Source: Chloroflexia bacterium (GTDB lineage Bacteria; Chloroflexota; Chloroflexia; Thermomicrobiales; UBA6265). Taken from it: a stretch of DNA of 7,721 nt. Shown here one piece after another: positions 1 through 7,000 of this stretch. Position 1 is the stretch's first letter. Each line of letters begins with the position of its first letter. Where the stretch lies: positions 1 to 7,721 of the forward strand of contig JACCVE010000477.1 in the NCBI GenBank assembly GCA_013698285.1, given 5' to 3'. Position numbers and translations under genes: made by a program. Under the pieces are notes generated by a model, which saw only the letters and a list, made by a program, of their open reading frames with translations, was not told where the DNA came from and made no database searches.

Positions 1-249
1 CCCCTGCTCGACGCCGCCGCCCGGGCCTGGGAACGCCTCCCGGCCGCCGAGGCCAACGCCACCATCCGCCGCGCCGCCGCCCAAGTGGCGGGGGAGACCC
101 CCCTCCGGCGCCTCGGCACCCGGGGCCAGCAGGGCCTGATCCACCTCGACCACGCCTACTGCGCCCCCCGCCGCTGCTACGAGTGCCCGGTCGCCCACCT
201 GGTGTTGGCTGCCGGTGCCGGGGACGCTGGAATGGGCGAGGCCACCTGA
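1..249 (+). CDS. C-terminal part of a DUF2851-like protein (5' end outside window)
   Basis: The frame is open from base 1 to a TGA at 247-249, giving 82 residues of a protein whose start lies upstream. The visible part begins with an Ala/Arg-rich helical stretch. It then has a QQGLIHLDHAYC segment and a Cys cluster C54-x5-C59-x2-C62 (YCAPRRCYECP) close to the C-terminus. From memory, a short tail with 'GLI.L...YC....C..C' is characteristic of the DUF2851 family, whose function is not established. The three cysteines could bind a metal, but this is inference. Third-position G/C bias matches the neighbouring genes. The family call rests on the tail motif only, so another Cys-tailed family cannot be excluded. 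No gene follows for 285 bases, so it probably ends its transcription unit. Confidence 0.6.
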   Translation, partial: PLLDAAARAWERLPAAEANATIRRAAAQVAGETPLRRLGTRGQQGLIHLDHAYCAPRRCYECPVAHLVLAAGAGDAGMGEAT

Positions 250-291
250 ACATCATTGGCCGGACAAGCTGAGCACGGGGATTCCCCACCT

Positions 292-384
292 GTAGGGGCG
301 CCGCTTGCCGCGACCTCTTGCCGACGAGACTGTCCAATGTGGGACGTACGTTCCTGAAAAGGACGCGGCAAGCGGCGCCCCTAC
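292..384. repeat. 93-bp palindromic element with perfect 21-bp terminal inverted repeats (REP/MITE-like)
   Basis: The left arm at 292-312 begins GTAGGGGCGCCGC. The right arm at 364-384 is its exact reverse complement over 21 bases and ends GCGGCGCCCCTAC. Pairing resumes inside after a one-base mismatch (314-316 with 360-362, 318-319 with 357-358). The 51-base interior also contains a small stem (GTCC 332-335 with GGAC 342-345) and the palindrome ACGTACGT at 344-351. No frame in the interior looks coding, and no flanking target duplication is evident. Arms starting GTAGGGGCG resemble dispersed palindromic repeats I recall from GC-rich Chloroflexi-like and cyanobacterial genomes, but copy number cannot be judged from one window. 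It lies 42 bases after the DUF2851-like stop, so in RNA it could form a 3'-end hairpin. It lacks a T-tract. Confidence 0.75.
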
Positions 385-446
385 CGACCGTGTGTGCCGG
401 AATCGTGGCCGCGCATCAGCCACGTCCTTCAATCGATTCAGGCCGT

Positions 447-474
447 TAGAATGCGGCATCGGTTACGCGGTAAC
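447..474 (+). promoter_or_regulatory. Possible -10 hexamer and adjacent dyad upstream of manA
   Basis: TAGAAT at 447-452 matches the TATAAT consensus at five of six positions, but no good -35 hexamer lies 16-18 bases upstream. Just after the expected transcription start is a perfect dyad, GTTAC-GCG-GTAAC (462-474), in an operator-like position. A short palindrome AATCGATT lies at 431-438. All of this is weak. It is listed because it is the most promoter-like stretch between the inverted-repeat element and the manA start. Confidence 0.25.
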
Positions 475-534
475 ACGGTGGGCGTCGCGGCCGGCCCGCC
501 TCCCGGCCTTCCCTTCCCCGAAAGGCTCCCGACC

Positions 535-1599
535 ATGCGATGGCACCCGATCACGATGACCTATCACGTCCGTTCCTACCGCTTCGGGGAGCGCCTGATC
601 CCCGACCTGCTCGGCAAGCGCGGCGTGCCGGACGGCATCGTCGCCGAGAGCTGGGAGATCAGCGACCACGCCGAGACCACGGCCACGATCACCAACGGCC
701 CATTCGCCGGCAAGACGCTGCGGGACCTGGTCACGGCTCACCCCGAGGGGTTGGTTGGGAAGGGGTGGTCGGGGGACCGGTTCCCGATCCTGGACAAGTT
801 CCTCGACGCCTCGCACATGCTGCCGGTCCACCTCCACGCCGACGACGCCACGGCCCGCCGGAAGTACGGCGAACCCAACGGCAAGGACGAGGCCTGGCAC
901 ATCCTCCACTGCGAGCCCGGCGCCACGATCCTGGCCGGGATCATCCCCGGCACTCCCGCGGAGGCGATCGCCGACGCCTTCCGGCGGGAGGACTACGACG
1001 CGGTGATGCCCCGCTACGCGATCGAGGCGGGCGACACGGTCTATGTCCCCGGCGGCGTCATCCATTCCTTCGGACCGGACACCCTGATCTTCGAGGTCCA
1101 GCAGACCTCCGACCTCGCCGTCTCGGTGATGCCGGTCGACCTCTACGGCAACCGGCTGGACGAGGCGACGTGGGCGGCCAACATCGCCGCCGCGATGGAC
1201 GAGCTGCGGACCGGCTTCCTGCCCCGCCCCCACCACGGCCTGACCCGCTGGACCGGCACGAACCGGTACGTGGTCTGTTGCGCCGGGCCGCACTTCGCCC
1301 TGGAGCGCTGGAACCTGGTCCAACCCCACCGCGAGCCGGCCCACCCGGAGCGCTGCTTGACACTGACCAACCTGGGCGACCCGGTCGGCATCGCCTGGGA
1401 CGGCGGCGTCGAGACCCTCGACAGGGCGACGTCCTGCGTCATCCCGGCGGCGATGGGCGCCTTCAGCCTGGTCCCGGACGGCAGGGCGGTCCTGCTCGCC
1501 TGCTACGTGCCGGACCTGGAGCGCGACATCGTCGCCCCCCTCCGGGCGGCGGGGTACAGCCGGGACCAGATCGCGGGCCTCGGCGAGGTCGCCGTCTGA
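535..1599 (+). CDS. manA: Class I mannose-6-phosphate isomerase (cupin, zinc-dependent)
   Basis: The 354-residue product matches type I phosphomannose isomerases, which interconvert mannose 6-phosphate and fructose 6-phosphate in the cytosol for mannose catabolism or GDP-mannose supply. ATG 535 was chosen because GAAAGG (520-525) sits nine bases upstream and the N-terminus (MRWHPITMTYHVRSYRFG) has the family's usual opening. The frame is open further upstream to an ATG at 394, but that part is not family-like. The motif VAESWEISDH follows in the N-terminal region. Zinc-site residues are visible: H99 and H101 in LPVHLHADD, E119 in KDEAWHIL, and H177 in VPGGVIHSFG. H99 occupies the place of the usual Gln of the QVHP motif. 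The C-terminal part is a second cupin-like half, as in the short bacterial ManA type. The nif3-like gene begins 33 bases downstream, so the two are probably co-transcribed. Confidence 0.88.
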   Translation: MRWHPITMTYHVRSYRFGERLIPDLLGKRGVPDGIVAESWEISDHAETTATITNGPFAGKTLRDLVTAHPEGLVGKGWSGDRFPILDKFLDASHMLPVHLHADDATARRKYGEPNGKDEAWHILHCEPGATILAGIIPGTPAEAIADAFRREDYDAVMPRYAIEAGDTVYVPGGVIHSFGPDTLIFEVQQTSDLAVSVMPVDLYGNRLDEATWAANIAAAMDELRTGFLPRPHHGLTRWTGTNRYVVCCAGPHFALERWNLVQPHREPAHPERCLTLTNLGDPVGIAWDGGVETLDRATSCVIPAAMGAFSLVPDGRAVLLACYVPDLERDIVAPLRAAGYSRDQIAGLGEVAV

Positions 1600-1623
1600 G
1601 GGGGCAGGGGGCAGGGGGCAGGG
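1600..1623 (+). repeat. GGGGCAG tandem repeat, G-quadruplex-type motif before the nif3-like start
   Basis: Three exact GGGGCAG copies occupy 1601-1621. The stretch gives four G-runs (G5, G5, G5, G3) separated by identical CA loops, which fits the standard intramolecular G-quadruplex pattern. It begins one base after the manA stop. Its last G-run (1621-1623) is nine bases before the GTG start at 1633, so it overlaps the only plausible Shine-Dalgarno sequence of the next gene. It is on the coding strand, so the structure could form in the mRNA. Whether it forms in the cell is unknown. Confidence 0.8.
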
Positions 1624-1632
1624 AAATGTACC

Positions 1633-2421
1633 GTGGATGAACGCGCGGCTTCACCGTGTCGCGCCCCGGGGCTCGACCATGCCAGCGATGGGGCTGACGG
1701 TCGTGGTGGGAGCGAGGAGCCCGTTCGGCTCGGTGACCTGGATCGGTGGCTCGGTACCTTCCTGCATGCGGAGCGGTTCGCGGGCCGGGATGATCCCCAC
1801 GGCGTCTGGCACCCAGCCGAACGGCCGGTCCGACGGGTCGGGCTCCTGCTCGCGCCCTGGCCGGGCCTGGTCGGTTGGGTCCGGGCCGAGCGGCTCGATG
1901 CCCTGGTCGTCCACCGGCCGTGGGACCTGCCGCTCGTCGCCCTGGGAGACACCGGCGTCCTCGCCTATCACCTGGCCTTCGACGAGCGCCTCACCCTCGG
2001 GTATAACCCGTCCCTGGCCGCCGCGTTGGGGATGACTGACCCCGAGGTCCTCGGTCGCAAGGAGGGTCGCCCGATCGGGATGATCGGGGACGTGCCCGAG
2101 GCCACCCTGGCCGACACCCTCGCGACCCTGGCCGCCCTCTTCGCCGGGGTCGAACACGCCCCGCGGGTTCCCCGGGGCCGGGTGAGCCGGGTTGCCGTGG
2201 TCGGAGCGATGACCGCCGCGCTGATTCACGAGGCCCACGACCGGGACGCCGGTGTCTACGTCACCGGCCAACTCCGCGCCCCGGCCCGGGACGCCCAAGC
2301 CGAGACTGGCCTGCCGGTCATCGCGGTCGGCCATGCCCGCTCCGAGCGGTACGGGCTTCGCACCCTCGCCGTCGCGCTTCGGACTGCCTGGCCCACGATC
2401 GACATTGTCCCGGCGCCCTGA
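1633..2421 (+). CDS. NIF3/DUF34 family protein (YbgI-like, dinuclear metal protein)
   Basis: The 262-residue product carries the ordered motifs of the NIF3 family: LDALVVHRPWDLPL (about residues 88-101), YHLAFDERLTLGYNPSLAAALGM (about 112-134), RVAVVGAMTAALIHEA and YVTGQLR (about 186-215), and VIAVGHARSERYG near the C-terminus. Family members are widespread cytosolic metal-binding proteins of uncertain activity; the name 'GTP cyclohydrolase I type 2' is a historical label. Likely ligands are H94, D117, H234 and E238. The second His of the usual HH pair is Arg95 here. GTG 1633 is the only ATG/GTG/TTG start before the conserved region, and its first 30 residues are not conserved. A four-codon frame (ATG 1626 to TGA 1640) overlaps this start. 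It follows manA by 33 bases with the G-rich repeat between. Confidence 0.82.
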   Translation: MDERAASPCRAPGLDHASDGADGRGGSEEPVRLGDLDRWLGTFLHAERFAGRDDPHGVWHPAERPVRRVGLLLAPWPGLVGWVRAERLDALVVHRPWDLPLVALGDTGVLAYHLAFDERLTLGYNPSLAAALGMTDPEVLGRKEGRPIGMIGDVPEATLADTLATLAALFAGVEHAPRVPRGRVSRVAVVGAMTAALIHEAHDRDAGVYVTGQLRAPARDAQAETGLPVIAVGHARSERYGLRTLAVALRTAWPTIDIVPAP

Positions 2422-2469
2422 CCGCCACGCCCGCGGCATCTGCCCGCCGGGCGCCATGAGTCCCGCCAC

Positions 2470-2498
2470 GGATCAGATCACCGCCGCGCCGCTGATCC
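2470..2498. terminator. Dyad downstream of the nif3-like gene, possible hairpin
   Basis: GGATCAG (2470-2476) and CTGATCC (2492-2498) form a perfect seven-base stem with a 15-base loop, 48 bases after the nif3-like stop. No T-tract follows, so this would not be a canonical intrinsic terminator. It is one of several dyads in the 220-base gap between convergent genes. Confidence 0.3.
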
Positions 2499-2511
2499 CG
2501 CCCACATGACG

Positions 2512-2577
2512 GGACATCGGTCGTCCTTGGACCCCGGGCGCCGGACCGCCCGGTCGTTGGCCGCCCGATCGATGTCC
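2512..2577. terminator. Nested inverted repeats between convergent genes, possible bidirectional terminator
   Basis: An outer stem pairs GGACATCGGTCG (2512-2523) with CGATCGATGTCC (2566-2577) over 12 positions, with one G-U wobble in plus-strand RNA. Inside it, CCGGGCG (2534-2540) pairs perfectly with CGCCCGG (2547-2553) around the loop CCGGAC. The element lies between the nif3-like stop at 2421 and the minus-strand cheB stop at 2642, where a shared terminator would be expected. There is no T-run on either side. Open frames through here look unconserved, so the 2422-2641 gap is otherwise treated as non-coding. Confidence 0.4.
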
Positions 2578-2641
2578 GACCGAATGCGGGTAAACACGGA
2601 AATCGCGGCCGGACCCGACGGCTCCTCACCGGGGCGAGTGG

Positions 2642-3680
2642 TCAGGTTCGCGTGTCGGAGAGCGACGCGCCCGACAGCTCCGCGTCGTGCGCCCGCAACG
2701 ACCCGTTCGCCAGCACGCCCTGAATCAACGCCGCGCGGGCCATCGCGTCTCGCTCTTGTTGGGCGAACCGCTTGGGCATGGTCGATTGGGTCCGCCACCG
2801 GGACCGGTCGGCCAGGCGGCGCGCCAGGGCCGCCTGCTCCTCCAGGGCCCGCAGGGCGGACCAGAGCGCTTCCTCCAATGACATCGCCCTGCTCATCGAG
2901 CAGGCTGCCGGACGAATAGGCGTGGCCGACCCGGCACCGGAAGCGGAGGACCTGGTCGTCCTGGATCTCCCAGAGCACACCGCCGCAGTCCGGGCACCCG
3001 AACACGGACGGGATGCCCGGGCGGTCGTCGCCGCTCATCGCCGCCAGGTCGTTCTCGGCCATCTGGTTCTCCTGTTCCATCTCCCGCGAGACGCCCGGCA
3101 TCGCCTCGGACACCGGCTCGTGCGCCAGGCGCCCCAACAAGCCCCCCATCTCGGCCACGGGCACCACGTGGTCGATCGCGACGGACTGGATCGCGTTGCG
3201 GGGCATGGCGGGGAAGAGGGCCTCGCCGGGGTCCTGCGCGACCGCCACCCCGCCCCGCCCCTTCACCGCCGCCGACCCGGCCGCGCCGTCGTCCAGCGCG
3301 CCGGAGAGGACCGCGCTCACCACCCGCGTCCCATAGGCCCGGGCGGCCGACCGGAAGAGGACATCGACCGCGGGACGGTGCCTGTTCTCCCGCGGCCCCC
3401 GGGACAGCCCGACCTCCCCGTGCCGGACGAGCAGGTGGTGGTCGGGCGGTGCCGCGTAGATCCGGCCGGGCTCGATCGGCGCACCATCCACCGGGTGCAC
3501 CGCCGGCAGCGGCCCGGCCCGGCCCAGGATCTCGGGCAACTGGCTATTGGCGTTGGCCGGCAGGTGGAGGACGATGAAGACCGCCGCGGGGAGGTCCGGA
3601 GGCAACGAGCGAGCAAGGCTAACCAGGGCCTCGACCCCGCCGGCCGACGCCCCGACGACGATGATGTCGTGTCCAGGCAC
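2642..3680 (-). CDS. cheB: Stand-alone CheB methylesterase with zinc-ribbon and helical tail; apparent one-base frameshift
   Basis: Residues 4 to about 190 form a CheB methylesterase domain, which hydrolyses glutamyl methyl esters (classically on chemoreceptors). The triad is complete: S12 in GASAGG, H39 in VLHLP, D131 in LSGALDDGAAG. There is no N-terminal receiver domain. A linker leads to a zinc-ribbon-like unit with C229-x2-C232 (FGCPDCGG) and C249-x3-H253 (FRCRVGHAY), then a helical tail. At codon 268 the original frame leaves the family pattern and would run on to 2478. The frame offset by one base instead gives the expected EEALWSALRALEEQAALARRL tail ending at TGA 2642-2644. Removing one G at 2875-2876 restores a 345-residue protein. 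The start is GTG 3678-3680, with GAGGGAGA (3687-3694) upstream. Cause: assembly error, recent mutation, or less likely recoding. The gene is divergent from the 4018 gene. Confidence 0.85.
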
Positions 3681-3706
3681 GCTCGTTCTCCCTCATCACC
3701 GGCGAG

Positions 3707-3762
3707 GGCCATCCATGGCCGACCCGGACCGATCGTCGTTCGCGCGGCGCATTGCCGCCGCG
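3707..3762 (-). promoter_or_regulatory. Two dyads in the cheB leader
   Basis: GGCCAT-CC-ATGGCC (3707-3720) is a 14-base dyad lying 27-40 bases before the cheB GTG. CGCGGCG (3743-3749) and CGCCGCG (3756-3762) form a perfect seven-base stem with loop CATTGC. Either could be a protein-binding site or a leader hairpin in the cheB mRNA. No convincing -35/-10 pair for cheB was found. GC-rich sequence yields chance palindromes, so confidence is low. Confidence 0.3.
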
Positions 3763-3817
3763 AGTCGCCCCGTCGTCTGTCACATTCTGTGCCAGGCATC
3801 CGGCACTCGACCCAGAT

Positions 3818-3844
3818 CACACCCGTGTGGCGGAGACCACACCC
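3818..3844. promoter_or_regulatory. CACACCC direct repeats with overlapping dyads, operator-like
   Basis: CACACCC occurs at 3818-3824 and again at 3838-3844, exactly 20 bases apart, or about two helical turns. Between and overlapping them are two perfect dyads: CACAC-CC-GTGTG (3818-3829) and GTGTGG-N6-CCACAC (3825-3842). The cluster lies about 50 bases upstream of the TATACT hexamer that may serve the large kinase gene, a reasonable place for an activator or a shared regulator of the divergent pair. The regulator is unknown. Confidence 0.35.
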
Positions 3845-3891
3845 ACCGGCGTCCCTCGCACCTGGGCCAAGGATGGCATGATGTGGGGGCG

Positions 3892-3897
3892 TATACT
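3892..3897 (+). promoter_or_regulatory. Possible -10 hexamer for the CheB-CheR-kinase gene
   Basis: TATACT matches TATAAT at five of six positions and stands out in GC-rich surroundings. No recognisable -35 hexamer lies at 16-18 bases. If used, the 5' leader would be about 115 bases before the TTG at 4018. The rest of 3898-4017 shows no gene; the frame of the large gene opens only after a TGA at 3946-3948. Confidence 0.3.
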
Positions 3898-4017
3898 CAT
3901 CTCCTGCACACGAATCTCGACGTTTCGCGGACCCGTTCGCACGTGTGACCGATCCGGGCCCACCTGACCCAGGCATCCGAGCGCGTGGCCACGGCCGCGA
4001 CCACGGGGGACACGATC

Positions 4018-7000
4018 TTGACGGACCAGCAGCCCGCCTCGCGACTCGTCGTGATCGGCTCGTCCGCCGGTGGCATCGACGCGCTGGCCCGGCTCGTCAC
4101 CACGCTGCCCACCGACTTCCCGGCCCCGATCGTGGTCGCCCAGCACCTCGACCCGCACCGCGTCAGTCACCTCGGCGAGATCCTGGCCAACCGCAGCACC
4201 CTGCCGGTGCGGGTGGTGGATGACCACGAGCATCTGGAGCCGGGCGTCGTCTACGTCGTACCATCGAACCGTCACGTCGAGGTGACCGACCACGAGGTCC
4301 GCCTGCGGGCGCCGGACCAGGCCCTCTCCAAGCCCTCGATCGACCTGCTGCTCAGCAGCGCCGCCGAGAGCTACCGGGACGGCCTGATCGCCGTGATCCT
4401 GACGGGGACCGGTGCCGACGGTGCCGACGGCGCCTGGCATGTCAAGGCCCTCGGCGGCACCGTGATCATCCAGAATCCCGACACCGCCGCGTTCCCCGCC
4501 ATGCCCCTCGCCCTGGCCCCCTCGACCGTCGACATCGTCACCGGCCTCGATGCCATCGGTCCCCTCCTCCACGACCTGCTGACCGGCGCCTTCGTGATTC
4601 CCCCCTTTGACGACGACGACCAGTTCCGCGCGGTCCTCGGCCAGTTACGGGACCGCAGCGGCATCGACTTCTCGGCCTACAAGACCCCGACCATCCGCCG
4701 CCGCCTCCAGCACCGCATGGCCGCCACCGGCGCCAGGGACTTCGCCGCCTACGTCCAGCGCCTCCAGCGCGACCCGGGCGAGTACCAGCGGTTGGCCAAC
4801 AGCTTCCTGATCAAGGTGACGGAGTTCTTCCGCGACTCGGACCTCTTCGCCCACGTCCGCGAGCGGATCCTGCCAGCGGTGATCGCGGACGCCCGTGAAC
4901 GCGGCGAGCTGCGCCTGTGGTCGGCGGGCTGTGCCACCGGCGAAGAGGCCTACTCCCTCGCCATCATCCTGACCGAGGTGCTGGACGGGGACATCGGTCG
5001 CATGACCATCCGTGTCTTCGCCACCGACATCGACCACGACGCGATCGCCTTCGCCCGCCGTGGCGTGTATCCGCGCACGGCCCTCGCGAACCTGTCGCCG
5101 GAGCAGATCGAGCGGCACTTCCTCCGGCGAGAGGATGGCACCTATGAGGTCAACAAGCAGCTTCGGTCCCTGGTCGTCTTCGGCCAACACGACCTCGGCC
5201 AACGCGCCCCCTTCCCCCGCATCGACCTGGCGCTCTGTCGAAATGTCCTGATCTACTTCACCCCCGACCTCCAACGGCGGGCACTGCAGCTCTTCGCCTT
5301 CGCCCTCCGCGATGGCGGGTACCTCGCCCTCGGCAAGGCCGAGACCGCGACCCCGTTAGCGACGTCCTTCACGCTCGAGAACCCGCGGCTCAAGGTCTAC
5401 CGCCGGGCCGGTGACCGGGTCATGTTCCCGCCACCTCGCCTCTCGCCGCACGGCACGCTGTCGCGCCGAGCCGCTCCCTTCCCCGCGCGGGCGAATGCGA
5501 TGGACTCGACCGGCCGGGATGGTCCTGAGCCAGCCGAGCGGGCGCGGCCATCCGCCGAGCGCTCGGAGGCGCTCCTGGCTCACCTGCCCCTCGGCGTCGT
5601 CCTGGTCGGCCCGTCGTACGATATCCAGCTCATCAATCCCGCCGCCCGCTACCTCCTCGGCATCCATACCCCGGCGATCGGCGACGACCTGATCCATACC
5701 CTCCAAGGGGATCTGCTGGCCCCGGTCCGGGGCGTGATCGACACCGTCATCCGGACCGGGGAACCGGCCACGGTCCGGGCGATTGCCACGGACACCGTCA
5801 CGGGTGAGAACCGCCCCGTCGAGATCGCCTGCCACCCCGAGGGGACCGGACCCGCCGTCCGGACTGCCCCGGGTGTGATGCTGGTCGTCAGCGACGGTTC
5901 TCGTGCCGCCGACGCGGCGACCGAGCGGACCGCGCGGGACGAGACGATCGACCGCCTGACCCAACAGGTCGGACGGCTGACCGGGGCCAACCGGCAGTTG
6001 CTGGACGCGAACCGCGAGTTGACCGCCGCGAATACGGATTTGCTCAACGCCAACGAGGAGTTGATGGTCTCCAACGAGGAGGTCCAGGCCGCGACCGAGG
6101 AGGTCGAGACCCTCAACGAGGAACTGCAAGCGACCAACGAGGAACTGGAGACCCTCAACGAAGAGCTGCAGGCCACCAACGAGGAGTTGAGCACCACCAA
6201 CGAGGACCTCGAGAACCGGGGGGTGGAACTCCGGGAACTGGCCGGCTCGTTGGAGCGGCAACGGCGGACACTGGAGATCGAGCGCCGGCGCTTGGGCGAG
6301 ATCGTCGCCAAGGCACCCTCGATGATGGTCGTGATGTCCGGTCCCGCCCACCTCGTCGAACTCGCCAACGTGGGTGCCTCTCGCCGCGCCGTCGCGGCCG
6401 GCGACCGTCCAGGCGACTCGATCGTCGGCCGGACCGCCCGCGAGGCGATCTCGCCCGTCGCCAATCCACGCTTCTTCGAACTCCTCGACCAGGTCTACGC
6501 GACCGGGGAGCCGTTCGTCGGCCAGAAGTTCTCGTTCTGGATCGATCAGGACGGGGAGGGCGGGATCGAGGAACGGTACCTCGACATCTCGCTGGTGCCC
6601 TTGCCGGATGTCCGGGGCGGTGTCGAGGGCATCCTGTGCCACAGCGTCGATGTCACCGACCAGGTCAGCGCCCGCGAGGCCCAAGATCGGTTGATTGCCC
6701 AGCTCACCGACGAGGGGGACCGCCTCAACGCGATCCTGACGGAGATGGCCGACGCCGTCATCGTCGTCACCGCGGACGGCACCCCCGTGCTGACGAACCC
6801 CGCCTATGACCGCACCTTCGACGGGACGCTCGACCTCAGCGGGGAGGACGGCCAGCCGCTCCTCTCCGACCAGACGTTCTGGACGCGCGCCGCCCGGGGC
6901 GAGGCCTTCGACATCGCCTTCTCCGGCAGCGGCCCGGATGGCCGCCGCCGCTGGTTCGAGGCGACCGGACGCCCGGTCGCGCGCGACGACACCCTGCGCT

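Noticed and set aside
277..287. GGGGATTCCCC near-palindrome after the first gene as a terminator
   Set aside because: The stem is four to five bases with almost no loop and no T-tract, so it is not a credible hairpin terminator.
463..1344. Minus-strand open frame of 293 codons opposite manA
   Set aside because: It is a shadow of a gene with intact isomerase motifs, and its composition is that of antisense GC-rich sequence.
1651..2469. Minus-strand open frame of 272 codons opposite the nif3-like gene
   Set aside because: The plus strand carries all NIF3 motifs; this frame has none of any family I recognise.
3781..3791. CACA-TTC-TGTG dyad as a CRP-type site
   Set aside because: The half-sites are in the opposite orientation to the CRP consensus and only four bases long.
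3776..3798. Sigma-54-like TGGCAC sequence on the minus strand upstream of cheB
   Set aside because: The -24-like half is good, but the expected GC at the -12 position is GA, so the pair fails the basic spacing and sequence rule.
2772..3881. Plus-strand open frame of 369 codons opposite cheB
   Set aside because: It is Arg/Pro-rich with no family motif, lies antisense to a recognisable CheB domain, and would run through the divergent promoter region.
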